Shown here: positions 24,722 through 34,214 of the stretch, in pieces
How the letters are laid out: every line of letters starts with the position of its first letter
Position numbering within the stretch: the stretch's first letter is position 1
From: Azospirillum sp. TSA2s
GTDB lineage: Bacteria > Pseudomonadota > Alphaproteobacteria > Azospirillales > Azospirillaceae
Assembly (NCBI RefSeq): GCF_004923315.1
Contig: NZ_CP039650.1
Coordinates: forward strand, 2,257,501-2,321,500
DNA: 64,000 bases
Direction: 5' to 3'
The notes under the pieces: generated by a model
The model's input: only the letters and a program-made list of their open reading frames with translations
What the model was told of the DNA's origin: nothing
The model's database searches: none
Made by a program: the position numbers and the translations under genes

Positions 24722-26503
24722 TCAGGCCGCCTCGGTGGCGCGCTCCTGCTCGCGGTCGGCCAGTTCGGCGATCTCGTGGCCGCTCAGGGTCTCACGCTCC
24801 AGCAGGGCCTGTGCGATCCCGTCCAGTGCGTCGCGGTTGGTGCGCAGCAGGCGGCGGGCATGCTCCATGCCTTCGTCGGTGAGGCGGCGAACCTCCTCGT
24901 CGATGCGCCAGGCCGTCCGTTCCGACCGCGCACCCGGTTCCGCCGCCGCATGGGCGACAAAGCCGATCTCCTCGCTCATGCCCCAGGCGGTGACCATGCG
25001 GCGGGCCAGATCGGTGGCGGCGCGGAAGTCGGCCTCGGCCCCGGTGGTGACGTGTTCGGGACCGAAAGCCATCTCCTCCGCCGCGCGGCCGGCCATGGCG
25101 ACGGCGATGTCGGCCATCAGCTTGGCGCGCGAAACCGAGACCCGGTCGCCCTCCGGCAGCCGCACCACCATGCCCAGCGCGCCGCCGCGCGGGATGATGG
25201 TGGCCTTGTGGATCGGGTCGGCCTGCGGGCAGCGCAAGGACACCAGCGCGTGGCCGGCTTCATGCACCGCGATCAGCCGCCGCTCGTGCGCCGTCAGGGC
25301 GAGGCTGCGGCGTTCCGTTCCCATCAGCACGCGGTCCTTGGCGGCTTCATAGTCCGCCATGGTGACGACGACGCGGCCCTGGCGCGCCGCCGACAGCGCC
25401 GCCTCGTTGGTGAGGTTGGCGAGTTCCGCGCCGGAGAAGCCCGGCGTGCCGCGCGCCACGGTCCGCGCGCAGACGTCGGGGGCCAGCGTCAAACGGCCGG
25501 CATGGACGCCCAGGATGGCTTCCCGCCCCGCCACGTCGGGCAGGCTGACATGGATGTGGCGGTCGAAGCGGCCGGGGCGCAGCACGGCGGGGTCCAGCAT
25601 CTCCGACCGGTTGGTGGCGGCGATCACCACCACCTCGCCACCTTCGACGATGCCGTCCATCTCCACCAGAAGCTGGTTCAGCGTCTGCTCGCGCTCGGAA
25701 TGGCTGGTCGATTCGCCGCGCTTGCCGGCCAGCGCGTCGATCTCGTCGATGAACAGGATGCAGGGGGCATTGGCGCGGGCGGTCTTGAACAGGCTGCGCA
25801 CGCGCGCCGCGCCCAGACCGACGAACATCTCGACGAAATCCGACCCCGACGCGGCGAAGAACGGCACGCCGGCCTCGCCCGCCGCCGCCTTCGCCAGCAT
25901 GGTCTTGCCGGTGCCGGGCGGACCGACCAGCAGGATGCCCTTCGGCACGCGGGCGCCAGCCATGGCGAAGCGGCGCGGGTCCTTCAGGAACTGCACCGTC
26001 TCGCGCAGCTCCTCCTTCGCCTCGTCGACGCCGGCCACGTCGGCGAACACCGTGTTGGTGTCCTCCGGCCGCACGCGGGTGGCACGGCCCATGCCGAAGA
26101 ACTGCCCGCCGCTCATCAGCAGCCCGCCGATCAGCAGGGCCACCACCACGAAGGGCGCGGCGCGGTCCAGCACGCCCACCGTCTGCGCCATCAGCCCGCC
26201 GGGCCCCTCTTCGAAGGAGATGGCGACCGAGTGGGCGCGCATTTCCTTCAGCAGATCGTCGGTGACCGGCATGACCACGCGGTAGCGGCTGCCGTCGGCG
26301 GCGACCGCATGACCGGTGCCGTTGGCGAAGGTGATGGAGCTGATCTCCCCACGGCCCGCCTGCTCGATCAGCGCGCTGTAGGTGGCCGGCCGCTCGTCCG
26401 CCCGCTGGTGGTGATCGTACCAGGCGGCGAAACCGAGCCACGCGGCGAGCAGGGCGGCCAGGACGGCAAGTGCGATCAACGGGCGTTTCGGCAGCGTGGG
26501 CAT
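24722..26503 (-). CDS. FtsH-like AAA zinc protease
   Basis: A 593-residue membrane protease with two N-terminal membrane helices (about 8-27 and 116-134) around a short periplasmic domain, an AAA module (Walker A GPPGTGKT at 194-201, Walker B ILFIDEID at 249-256, pore loop FVEMFVG, arginine-finger region [19 protein letters not shown]) and a zinc protease with HEAGH at 414-418. FtsH degrades membrane and regulatory proteins. It is shorter than canonical FtsH, lacks the neighbours (tilS, folP) usual for the housekeeping gene, and is probably a second copy. GGAG lies six bases before the ATG. Confidence 0.88.
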   Translation of the reverse strand: MPTLPKRPLIALAVLAALLAAWLGFAAWYDHHQRADERPATYSALIEQAGRGEISSITFANGTGHAVAADGSRYRVVMPVTDDLLKEMRAHSVAISFEEGPGGLMAQTVGVLDRAAPFVVVALLIGGLLMSGGQFFGMGRATRVRPEDTNTVFADVAGVDEAKEELRETVQFLKDPRRFAMAGARVPKGILLVGPPGTGKTMLAKAAAGEAGVPFFAASGSDFVEMFVGLGAARVRSLFKTARANAPCILFIDEIDALAGKRGESTSHSEREQTLNQLLVEMDGIVEGGEVVVIAATNRSEMLDPAVLRPGRFDRHIHVSLPDVAGREAILGVHAGRLTLAPDVCARTVARGTPGFSGAELANLTNEAALSAARQGRVVVTMADYEAAKDRVLMGTERRSLALTAHERRLIAVHEAGHALVSLRCPQADPIHKATIIPRGGALGMVVRLPEGDRVSVSRAKLMADIAVAMAGRAAEEMAFGPEHVTTGAEADFRAATDLARRMVTAWGMSEEIGFVAHAAAEPGARSERTAWRIDEEVRRLTDEGMEHARRLLRTNRDALDGIAQALLERETLSGHEIAELADREQERATEAA

Positions 26504-26771
26504 ATCGGCTCCGCGAAGGAAAAAGGACTGGCTTTCGATCTATGCCATTGATGGAAGCATTGATGCTGGACGGCGGGCCGCCGCGGCAACCGATAAGGGC
26601 CCGCGTCCCTTCTTTGACACCGTAAGCGCTGCGTTTGCGGAATGGCTCCTTTCGGATTCCACGGAGATCTCAAGCGGTTGCCGATAGGCTTCAGTTCGGA
26701 CAGTATGGCATTCCAACCAAAACGCATCTCCCGCCGAACCGCACCGCCAAAAAGATAAGGACCATACCGAC

Positions 26772-27593
26772 ATGGCCGAGGCCGCCGCGGCGCCCGCCCT
26801 CCAGCTGGAAGGCGTGACCTGCACCTTTCCCTCACCCGACGGCCGGGGACGTTCCTACACCGCCGTACAGGGCGCCAGCTTCACCGTCGCCGATGGGGAG
26901 TTCGTGTCGATCGTCGGCCCGACCGGCAGCGGCAAATCGACGATGCTCAACGTCGCCGCCGGCCTGCTGAAGCCCAGCGAGGGCCGCGCGCTGTCCTTTG
27001 GGCAGCCGGTGACCGGCATCAATCCCAAGGCCGGCTACATGTTCCAGGCCGAGGCGCTGATGCCGTGGAAATCGGCGCTCGACAATGTCGCCGCCGGACT
27101 GGAATTCCGCGGCGTCTCGAAGTCCGAAGCGCGGGACCGCGCGCGGCCTTGGCTGTCCCGCGTCGGGCTGGAGGGATTCGGCGACCGTTTCCCGCACCAG
27201 CTGTCGGGCGGCATGCGCAAGCGCGTGGCGCTGGCCCAGACGCTGATCGTCGATCCCAAGATCATCCTGATGGACGAACCCTTCTCGGCGCTCGACGTCC
27301 AGACCCGCCAGATGATGGAGAACGAGCTGCTCGACCTGTGGGCGGCGGACCGCAAGTCGGTGGTCTTCATCACCCACGACCTGGAGGAAGCGATCGCCAT
27401 GTCCGACCGGGTGCTGGTGTTGTCCGCCGGGCCGGGGGCGCGGCTGATCGGCGAATACCGCATCGATCTGGACCGTCCGCGCGACGTGGCGGAAATCCGC
27501 ATGACCCCGCGCTTCCTAGCATTGCACCAAGAGATCTGGTCGCAGCTGCGCGACGAGGTGCTGAAGGGCTACGCCCAGACCAAGCTGCGGTGA
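26772..27593 (+). CDS. ABC transporter ATP-binding protein (nitrate/sulfonate/taurine type)
   Basis: The 273-residue ATPase powers the importer formed with the next two genes. It has Walker A GPTGSGKST at 49-57, a Q-loop (MFQAEALMPWKS), the signature LSGGMRKR, Walker B IILMDEPFSALD and the switch His in VFITHDLEEA. The MPWKSALDNVAAGL segment is typical of the nitrate/sulfonate/taurine/pyrimidine-precursor family. The substrate cannot be settled from the ATPase. It starts at ATG 26772, 268 bases downstream of the divergent FtsH-like gene. Confidence 0.9.
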   Translation: MAEAAAAPALQLEGVTCTFPSPDGRGRSYTAVQGASFTVADGEFVSIVGPTGSGKSTMLNVAAGLLKPSEGRALSFGQPVTGINPKAGYMFQAEALMPWKSALDNVAAGLEFRGVSKSEARDRARPWLSRVGLEGFGDRFPHQLSGGMRKRVALAQTLIVDPKIILMDEPFSALDVQTRQMMENELLDLWAADRKSVVFITHDLEEAIAMSDRVLVLSAGPGARLIGEYRIDLDRPRDVAEIRMTPRFLALHQEIWSQLRDEVLKGYAQTKLR

Positions 27594-27598
27594 CGAAT

Positions 27599-28399
27599 AT
27601 GAGATCCCACGCCAAACGCCTGCCCAGCCGTCCGGTCATCCTGCTGCTTCAGTTGGGCGTCCTGATCGCCTTCTTCCTGATCTGGCATGTCCTGACCGAC
27701 ACCAAGATCCTCAGCCCCTTCTTCTTCGGCACGCCGGGAGCGGTGCTGGCCCGCACCTGGGCCGATTTCGCCTCGGGCGTCATCTGGTACCATCTCGGCA
27801 TCACGCTGCTGGAAACGGCGCTGGCCTTCGTCATCGGCACGGTGGCGGGCATCGCCTTCGGCTTCTGGTTCGCCCGCGCGCCGTTGGTCTCCATCGTCTT
27901 CGACCCCTACATCAAGGCGGCCAACGCGCTGCCCCGCGTGGTGCTGGCGCCGATCTTCGCGCTGTGGCTCGGGCTCGGCATCTGGTCGAAGGTGGCGCTG
28001 GGGGTAACGCTGGTCTTCTTCATCGTCTTCTTCAATGTCTATCAGGGCGTGAAGGAGGTCAGCCCGGTGGTCCTGGCCAACGCCCGCATGCTGGGCGCCA
28101 GCTCCCGCGACCTGTTCCGCCACGTCTATCTGCCCTCGGCCCTGTCCTGGGTCTTCTCCTCGCTGCACACCGCCGTCGGCTTCGCCATGGTCGGTGCGGT
28201 GGTGGGCGAGTATCTGGGCTCCGCCGCCGGGCTGGGCTACCGCATCCATCAGGCGGAGGGCGTATTCGACACCGTCGGCGTCTTCTCCGGCATGCTGGTG
28301 CTGACGATCTTCGTCGTCCTGATCGACACCGCCGTCACCATGATCGAAAAGCGGCTTCTGCACTGGCGCCCGCAGGATACCAGCGGCGGGCAGCACTGA
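27599..28399 (+). CDS. ABC transporter permease (binding-protein-dependent)
   Basis: A 266-residue permease with six membrane segments and the EAA cytoplasmic loop (ANARMLGASSRDLFRHVYLP) that contacts the ATPase. It belongs to the SsuC/TauC-like group. The ATG at 27599 has GGTGA upstream; a GTG at 27590 overlapping the ATPase stop (GTGA) is an alternative and would couple translation. The open frame extends further upstream inside the ATPase gene but that is overlap only. The binding protein gene follows after 35 bases. Confidence 0.9.
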   Translation: MRSHAKRLPSRPVILLLQLGVLIAFFLIWHVLTDTKILSPFFFGTPGAVLARTWADFASGVIWYHLGITLLETALAFVIGTVAGIAFGFWFARAPLVSIVFDPYIKAANALPRVVLAPIFALWLGLGIWSKVALGVTLVFFIVFFNVYQGVKEVSPVVLANARMLGASSRDLFRHVYLPSALSWVFSSLHTAVGFAMVGAVVGEYLGSAAGLGYRIHQAEGVFDTVGVFSGMLVLTIFVVLIDTAVTMIEKRLLHWRPQDTSGGQH

Positions 28400-28434
28400 A
28401 ATCCCACAGGGAAATTCAAAAAGGGAGGAAACCA

Positions 28435-29478
28435 ATGAAATTCAAATCGCTGATCGCGGCCGCTGCGGTCGCCCTGTCCATGGGAACATTGGCGTTGGGA
28501 ACCGCCGGACTGGCCGCGGCGCAGGACAAGCTCGAGAAGACCGACATCAAGATCGCGGTCGGCGGCAAGCCGCTGCTCTATTACCTGCCGCTGACGCTGG
28601 CCGAGCGGCTGGGCTACTTCAAGGATGCCGGACTGAATGTCGAGATCAGCGACTTCGGCGGCGGCGCCAAGAGCCTGCAGGCCCTGATCGGCGGCTCGGC
28701 CGATGTCGTCACCGGCGCCTACGACCACACCATCCAGATGCAGGCCAAGGGCCAGCCCATCGTCGCGGTGACGCAGCTCGGCCGCTATCCCGGTATCGTG
28801 CTGGCCGCCGTCAACAAGGCCGGCACCGTCAAGTCGGTGAAGGACCTGAAGGGCAAGAAGGTCGGCGTGACCGCCCCCGGCTCCTCCACCAACTTCATGC
28901 TGAACTATGTCCTGACCTCTCTGGGCATGAAGCCGGAGGACGTGTCGGTCATCGGCGTCGGCGGCGGCCCCAGCGCCATCGCCGCGATCAAGCGCGGTGA
29001 GATCGACGCCATCGTCAACCTCGACCCGGTCATCAGCCAGGCCGAGGCCGATGGCGACATCACCGTGCTGGCCGACACCCGGACCGCCAAGGGCACCATG
29101 GAGGTCTATGGTGGCCCCTATCCGGCCGCCGTGCTCTACGCCAAGCCGGACTTCGTGAAGGAGAACCCGAAGACCACCCAGGCGCTGACCGACGTCTTCG
29201 TCCGCACCATGCTGTGGCTGAACAAGGCCAGCACGGAGGATGTGCTGAAGGTGCTGCCGCAGGAGTATTTCCTGGGAAACCAGAATCTCTACGCCAAGGC
29301 TTTCGAGCATTCCAAGCCGACCTATTCGCCCGACGGCCGCTTCACCCAGGACGGTGCCGAAGCCGCGCTGAAGGTGCTGAAGGCCTTCGATCCGGCGGTG
29401 GCGTCCGCCAACATCGACCTGTCCAAGACCTACACCAACCAGTATGTCGAGGACGCCCTGAAGCGCCTGCAGAAGTGA
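28435..29478 (+). CDS. ABC transporter substrate-binding protein (NMT1/THI5-like)
   Basis: A 347-residue exported protein with a Sec signal peptide (about residues 1-29, cut after LAAAQ). The mature protein has the NMT1/SsuA-type fold: GKPLLYYLPLTLAERLGYFK, DVVTGAYDHTIQMQAKGQ and VGVTAPGSSTNFMLNYVL. Members bind alkanesulfonates, nitrate, pyrimidines or aromatic acids; no residue pattern here decides. GGGAGGAA precedes the ATG. A strong terminator 30 bases after the stop closes the three-gene operon. Confidence 0.88.
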   Translation: MKFKSLIAAAAVALSMGTLALGTAGLAAAQDKLEKTDIKIAVGGKPLLYYLPLTLAERLGYFKDAGLNVEISDFGGGAKSLQALIGGSADVVTGAYDHTIQMQAKGQPIVAVTQLGRYPGIVLAAVNKAGTVKSVKDLKGKKVGVTAPGSSTNFMLNYVLTSLGMKPEDVSVIGVGGGPSAIAAIKRGEIDAIVNLDPVISQAEADGDITVLADTRTAKGTMEVYGGPYPAAVLYAKPDFVKENPKTTQALTDVFVRTMLWLNKASTEDVLKVLPQEYFLGNQNLYAKAFEHSKPTYSPDGRFTQDGAEAALKVLKAFDPAVASANIDLSKTYTNQYVEDALKRLQK

Positions 29479-29507
29479 GCCTGCCGACCGCTTGAGAATA
29501 TCCATGG

Positions 29508-29539
29508 AAAAGGGCGCGGCAGGATGTCGCGCCCTTTTT
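29508..29539 (+). terminator. intrinsic terminator of the ABC importer operon
   Basis: AAAAGGGCGCG (29508-29518) pairs perfectly with CGCGCCCTTTT across a nine-base loop and runs into a T stretch. It has A and T runs on both sides and lies between convergent genes, so it may also end transcription of the thioesterase gene. Confidence 0.88.
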
Positions 29540-29598
29540 CTATGCTGCGCCGCCAGTCGGACCGGACGAAAGCGAACGACTCAAGGACCGGGCCTTCC

Positions 29599-29994
29599 TC
29601 ACTCCGGCGGCACTTCGCGCGGCTTGCGGTCCTCGCCGATGGCGACATAGGTGAACACGCCCTCCGTCACCTTGATCGGGTCGGAGCCGGAGCGTTCGCG
29701 CCGCACCCAGGTCTCGATGCGGACGCGCAGCGACGTGCGGCCGACCTTCTCGATGCGGGCGAAGCAGCTGACCTCGTCGCCGACGAAGACCGGCTTGTGG
29801 AAGGTCATCGCCTCGATCCCGACGGTGGCGACGCGGCCATGGCTGCGCCGCACGGCCACCGTTCCGCCGGCCAAATCCATCTGCGCCAGCAGCCAGCCGC
29901 CGAAGATGTCGCCGTTCGGATTGGTGTCCGCCGGCATCGCGATGGCCCGCAGGGCAGGGCCATTGTCGAAGTCGTATGTGTCCGCTGCGCTCAT
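29599..29994 (-). CDS. acyl-CoA thioesterase, YciA-like hotdog family
   Basis: A 131-residue single-hotdog protein. MPADTNPNGDIFGGWLLAQM contains the catalytic-region Asn/Asp pattern of YciA/ACOT enzymes, which hydrolyse acyl-CoA thioesters in the cytoplasm, and FHKPVFVGDEVSCFARIEKVGRTS-type sequence forms the core strand. GGAGGAAGC precedes the ATG. It is divergent from parE by 108 bases. Acyl-chain preference is not predictable. Confidence 0.87.
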   Translation of the reverse strand: MSAADTYDFDNGPALRAIAMPADTNPNGDIFGGWLLAQMDLAGGTVAVRRSHGRVATVGIEAMTFHKPVFVGDEVSCFARIEKVGRTSLRVRIETWVRRERSGSDPIKVTEGVFTYVAIGEDRKPREVPPE

Positions 29995-30102
29995 GCTTCC
30001 TCCGGCGTCACGAAAAATTCCTGCCCCAAAGCCTGTGGCACCGCACTATAAACGGCCCAGGACGCGCTTGCGCACCCCTGACGAAATTCCTATCATCCCG
30101 TC

Positions 30103-32091
30103 ATGAGCGATCTTTTCGAGAACACGGCCCCCAAGGCCGACAGCTATTCCGCCCAGGACATCGAGGTTCTGGAGGGGCTGGAGCCTGTCCGGCGCCGGCC
30201 GGGCATGTATATCGGCGGAACCGACGACCGTGCGCTGCACCATCTGGTGGCCGAGGTCCTGGACAACGCCATGGACGAGGCGGTGGCAGGGCATGCCAGC
30301 CGAATCGACCTGGAGCTGGCCGCCGACTATACGGTGATGGTCCGCGACAACGGGCGCGGCATCCCCATCGACGACCACCCGAAATATCCGGGCAAGTCGG
30401 CGCTGGAGGTCATCATGACCACGCTGCACTCCGGCGGCAAATTCTCCAACAAGGTCTATCAGACCTCGGGCGGCCTGCATGGCGTCGGCCTGTCGGTGGT
30501 GAACGCCCTGTCGGACCGGCTGACCGTCGAGATCGCCCGCGAAAAGCAGCTCTACGTTCAGGAGTACAGCCGCGGCCTGCCGCAGGGGCCGCTGGCCCAT
30601 CGCGGCAACGTCAACCGGCGCGGCACCACCATCCGTTTCCACGCCGATCCGGAAATCTTCGGCGAGACCGCTCACTTCGAACCGCATCGGCTCTATCGGC
30701 TGGCGCGCTCCAAGGCCTATCTCTACCGCGGCGTCGAAATCCGCTGGAGCTGCGAACCCTCCCTGCTGTCGGTCGACGCCACCACGCCCGCTTCGGAGAC
30801 CCTGCATTTCCCCGGCGGGCTTCAGGATTACCTGAACGCCGCGCTGAAGGACCGCAAGACGCTGACGCGGGCGCCCTTCGCCGGCGCGCTGGACTTCCCC
30901 AACGGCCAGGGTCGGGTGGAATGGGCGGTGGCGTGGCCCGACGATGACGAGGGCTTCTCGCACACCTACTGCAACACCGTGCCCACCCCGCAGGGCGGCA
31001 CGCACGAGGCCGGCCTGCGCACCGCGCTGACCCGCGGCCTGAAGGCCTATGGCGAGCTGACGAACAACAAGCGCGCCGGGCAGGTCACCGCCGACGACGT
31101 GATGGGCGACGCCTGCGTCCTGCTGTCGGTCTTCATCCGCGAACCGCATTTCCAGGGCCAGACCAAGGAAAAGCTGGTGACGGCGGAGGCGCAGCGCCTC
31201 GTCGAGACCGCGGTGAAGGACCATTTCGACCACTGGCTGTCCGGCGACCCGCAGAGCGCCAACGGCCTGCTCGAACGCCTGATCGAAAAGGCCGAGGAGC
31301 GGGCGCGCCGCAAGCAGTCCAAGGAGATGACGCGCAAGTCGGCCACCCGCCGCCTGCGCCTGCCCGGCAAGCTGGCCGACTGCTCGCGCAACTCCCCGGA
31401 GGGCACCGAGCTGTTCCTGGTGGAAGGCGATTCGGCCGGCGGTTCCGCCAAGCAGGCGCGTCAGCGCGAGACCCAGGCCATCCTGCCGCTGCGCGGCAAG
31501 ATCCTGAACGTCGCCAGCGCGTCCGTCGACAAGATGAAGGCCAACCAGGAGCTGAACGACCTGACCCAGGCGCTGGGGTGCGGCATCGGCAAGGACTTCT
31601 CGACCGACAAGCTGCGCTACGAGCGGGTCATCATCATGACCGACGCCGACGTCGACGGCGCCCACATCGCCTCGCTGCTGATGACCTTCTTCTATCGCGA
31701 GATGCCGGGGCTGATCCAGGAGGGCCACCTCTACCTCGCCCTGCCGCCGCTCTACCGCCTCAGCCACGGCAACAAGCAGGTCTACGCCCGCGACGACGCC
31801 CACAAGAACGAGTTGCTGTCGAAGATGTTCAAGGGCAAGAAGCCCGACATCAGCCGCTTCAAGGGCCTGGGCGAGATGATGCCGGCCCAGCTGCGCGACA
31901 CGACGATGGACCCGTCCAAGCGCTCGCTGCTGCGCGTGGTCGTGCCCAATGCCGCGGATCCGGAGGAAAAGCCGGAATGCGAGCGTACCAGGTCGCTGGT
32001 GGAAGACCTGATGGGCAAGCGGCCGGAACTGCGCTTCAAGTTCATCCAGGACAACGCGAAGTTCGTGAAGGCCGACGACATCGACGTGTGA
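30103..32091 (+). CDS. parE: DNA topoisomerase IV subunit B
   Basis: ParE is the ATPase subunit of the enzyme that unlinks daughter chromosomes. The 662-residue product has the GHKL ATPase domain (VRRRPGMYIGGTDDRALHHL, DNAMDEAV, DNGRGIPIDDHP, GGLHGVGLSVVNAL), the transducer domain, and the TOPRIM domain (VEGDSAGGSAKQARQRETQA, MTDADVDGAHI). The length and the sequence KQARQRETQAILPLRGKILN fit ParE rather than the longer GyrB. The partner gene parC is not in the window. Confidence 0.93.
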   Translation: MSDLFENTAPKADSYSAQDIEVLEGLEPVRRRPGMYIGGTDDRALHHLVAEVLDNAMDEAVAGHASRIDLELAADYTVMVRDNGRGIPIDDHPKYPGKSALEVIMTTLHSGGKFSNKVYQTSGGLHGVGLSVVNALSDRLTVEIAREKQLYVQEYSRGLPQGPLAHRGNVNRRGTTIRFHADPEIFGETAHFEPHRLYRLARSKAYLYRGVEIRWSCEPSLLSVDATTPASETLHFPGGLQDYLNAALKDRKTLTRAPFAGALDFPNGQGRVEWAVAWPDDDEGFSHTYCNTVPTPQGGTHEAGLRTALTRGLKAYGELTNNKRAGQVTADDVMGDACVLLSVFIREPHFQGQTKEKLVTAEAQRLVETAVKDHFDHWLSGDPQSANGLLERLIEKAEERARRKQSKEMTRKSATRRLRLPGKLADCSRNSPEGTELFLVEGDSAGGSAKQARQRETQAILPLRGKILNVASASVDKMKANQELNDLTQALGCGIGKDFSTDKLRYERVIIMTDADVDGAHIASLLMTFFYREMPGLIQEGHLYLALPPLYRLSHGNKQVYARDDAHKNELLSKMFKGKKPDISRFKGLGEMMPAQLRDTTMDPSKRSLLRVVVPNAADPEEKPECERTRSLVEDLMGKRPELRFKFIQDNAKFVKADDIDV

Positions 32092-32136
32092 CGGCGGCGG
32101 CCTGAGGCGCGGAGGCGCGAGATCGGCGGAGGCATT

Positions 32137-32775
32137 GTGGAGCTGTCGAGGAACCTGCTGGAACGGGCGTTCGAGCTGATGGGTGACCTTGCCGCACAGG
32201 ACGGCAAGGTCATCGACATCGCGGTTTACGGCGGATCGTGCCTTTTGCTTGCCGGCAACATCCGCGACGTGACGCGAGACGTCGACGCGGTTTTTCTCAG
32301 CGAACGCAGCCGCGGTTACCAGTTGGCCGATGCTGTCGGGCGCCGTCTCGGCCTACCCGACGACTGGCTCAATCAGGCGGTGAAGAACGTCGCTCCGCCG
32401 AAGGGCAATCCTCAGCCGAACCTGCTTCCGTTCGGGGAGTTTCCCAAACAGGGGCCGGTCGGTCTTCGCGTCTACCTGCCGACCCCGGAATACATGTTGG
32501 CGATGAAGTTGCTTGCCAGCAGGCTTGACGATCCCGAAGGTCTGGCCCGGGACAGGCGGGACCTCTATTTTCTGATGGATGTCACAGGCTTGGCAACGCC
32601 AGAGCAGTTGGCCGAACTCGTGACGCTCTGCTATCCGCAGGTTCCCGGAATAAATGCGCGCATCGCCGCCAAGATCGAGGATATCGTTCAAGGTTACGCC
32701 GACCGGGGGTGCGAGAATGACCGACAACCTGAACCGCCGTCCTGGAACGCTGGGCGCGGCCATCCGACGTTATAA
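32137..32775 (+). CDS. DUF6036-type nucleotidyltransferase (possible toxin)
   Basis: A 212-residue protein with the minimal nucleotidyltransferase motif: GGS at about residues 32-34 followed by RDVTRDVDAVF, giving the metal-binding Asp-x-Asp pair. The remainder (YMLAMKLLASRLDDPEGLAR, DRRDLYFLM) matches DUF6036/AbiEii-like proteins. Relatives include toxins that modify tRNA ends; others are uncharacterised. GGAGG precedes the GTG start by four bases. Its last 59 bases overlap the next gene in another frame, a tight coupling typical of toxin-antitoxin and other two-gene modules. It follows parE by 45 bases. Confidence 0.75.
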   Translation: MELSRNLLERAFELMGDLAAQDGKVIDIAVYGGSCLLLAGNIRDVTRDVDAVFLSERSRGYQLADAVGRRLGLPDDWLNQAVKNVAPPKGNPQPNLLPFGEFPKQGPVGLRVYLPTPEYMLAMKLLASRLDDPEGLARDRRDLYFLMDVTGLATPEQLAELVTLCYPQVPGINARIAAKIEDIVQGYADRGCENDRQPEPPSWNAGRGHPTL

Positions 32776-33193
32776 ATCCGGACAGCAAACCTTCTCGGTG
32801 GCGTTGGGCGAATTCCTCGACGAATTCTACATGGACCGCGACGAGGCCAGCCGGTATGCCCGGGTCCAGGAGTCGCCGGAACTGCTCGGCGACGACGTCT
32901 TCGACGCCTATGCCGGAGCGGTGGGCGAACATCTGGTGCGCCGCTGGCATCTCGGCAAGCCGCCGGACTGGACCGAGGAACCCTGCCGCTTCCTTCGCCG
33001 CCCCTGGTTTCCGCCTGGGGTGCAGGCGGAAAAGCCGATCCTGCTGGTCGAAAGCCCGATGGCGTTCCGCCGCCGGATGCTGTTTGTCGAAGCCGAGCCT
33101 TTGCGGCGGGCGCGGATGCCGCATGACGACCGCTGGCGTGCGTATGAATACCTCAGAACCGGCATGATGCCGGACGGCGACGGCCAGCTCTGA
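32717..33193 (+). CDS. hypothetical partner of the nucleotidyltransferase
   Basis: A 158-residue soluble protein with no recognised family. It starts with a basic N terminus (NLNRRPGTLGAAIRRYKSGQ), then an acidic helical part (FLDEFYMDRDEASRYARVQE) and a C-terminal half rich in Trp, Pro and Arg. The ATG lies inside the nucleotidyltransferase gene in another frame, 59 bases before that gene's stop, so the pair is almost certainly co-translated. An antitoxin-like role is possible from context alone. Confidence 0.62.
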   Translation: MTDNLNRRPGTLGAAIRRYKSGQQTFSVALGEFLDEFYMDRDEASRYARVQESPELLGDDVFDAYAGAVGEHLVRRWHLGKPPDWTEEPCRFLRRPWFPPGVQAEKPILLVESPMAFRRRMLFVEAEPLRRARMPHDDRWRAYEYLRTGMMPDGDGQL

Positions 33194-33318
33194 AGGTCGG
33201 ATGGAAATTCCCAAATTCGTTTCGCCGTTTTGGGGAATGCGTCCACTGGGCTATCATTCGCGATGCCGCCAATCCGGGAGACCGTCTCGCGGACCACGGC
33301 CCGACCCGCAGGAGGCGC

Positions 33319-34125
33319 ATGCCCCCCTTGACCCATTCCGGTGCTGACAATCCACTCGATCCCATCCCGCCCGAGATGGTCGCCGACGCGTTGTCGGCGT
33401 TGACCCCATTCGTCACCGACCTGTTCGTCCCCCGCTACCGGCCTTGCGAGGTCGGGCGCTGGCGGTTGCAGGTGGCGCCGATCCTGCTCAGTGCCGGCTA
33501 CTGGAGCCCGGCGCTTATGACGACCGATATGGCTGCCCTGCTGCGGCGCGAGGCGGACGGCGAGTATCGCTGCTGGATGTCGATGACGCCGATGGAGATC
33601 GAAAGCCAGGAAATCGGCGTCCGCGCCGCCACCGGCCATACGGTGGTGATGGGCATGGGCATGGGCTGGGCGGCGGTGAACGCGGCCCTGCGGCCGGAGG
33701 TGACGCGGGTCACGGTGGTCGAACTGGATCCCGACGTGATCGAAGTGAACCAGCGCGTCGGCCTGCTTGACCAGCTTCCGGCCGACGCCCTGGCCAAGAT
33801 TTCCATCTTCAACGCCGATGCGCTGGAATACCGCACCGACGAGCCGGCCGAGACGCTGATGACCGACATCTGGTTGCCGATCAACGGCGACGAGCGGATG
33901 GAGCAGTCCCGGATCATGGCGTGCAACACCGGCGCCCGGCGGGTCTATGTCTGGGGCCAGGAACTCGTCATCGCCCGCCGCGCCCGCGCACTCGGGCTGG
34001 AATTGACCGACGAGACCGTGGCGCGGATCGTCGCCGAATTCGATCTTCCGCTGATCGGGACGGAGTTTCCCGGCTATCCCGCTCTGATCGCCCGGGCTGC
34101 GGATAAATGGCTGAAGGACGTGTGA
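33319..34125 (+). CDS. spermidine synthase/methyltransferase-like Rossmann protein
   Basis: A 268-residue protein with a nucleotide-binding core like that of class I SAM-dependent enzymes: VVMGMGMGWAAVNAALRPEV, then VVELDPDVIEVNQRVGLL where the acidic Glu/Asp would bind the ribose, and a later strand with Asp in ADALEY. The spacing resembles spermidine synthase, but the catalytic Asp motif of true polyamine synthases is not evident. A perfect AGGAGG precedes the ATG. It stands alone between the nucleotidyltransferase pair and a lipoprotein; substrate unknown. Confidence 0.62.
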   Translation: MPPLTHSGADNPLDPIPPEMVADALSALTPFVTDLFVPRYRPCEVGRWRLQVAPILLSAGYWSPALMTTDMAALLRREADGEYRCWMSMTPMEIESQEIGVRAATGHTVVMGMGMGWAAVNAALRPEVTRVTVVELDPDVIEVNQRVGLLDQLPADALAKISIFNADALEYRTDEPAETLMTDIWLPINGDERMEQSRIMACNTGARRVYVWGQELVIARRARALGLELTDETVARIVAEFDLPLIGTEFPGYPALIARAADKWLKDV

Positions 34126-34214
34126 CGCTCAGGCCACGCACCGGGCTGACCCTCTCGTCCGGTGCGGCGCCGCTCCCCATATCGGGGGCAGAGACACCAA
34201 CGGACGATCACATC

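Noticed and set aside
24644-26551. 635-codon open frame on the plus strand opposite the FtsH-like gene
   Set aside because: Antisense shadow; sequence is low-complexity His/Arg/Gly-rich while the minus strand shows a complete AAA protease.
26504-26771. riboswitch (for example TPP) upstream of the ABC importer
   Set aside because: No conserved riboswitch core motif could be seen in this stretch.
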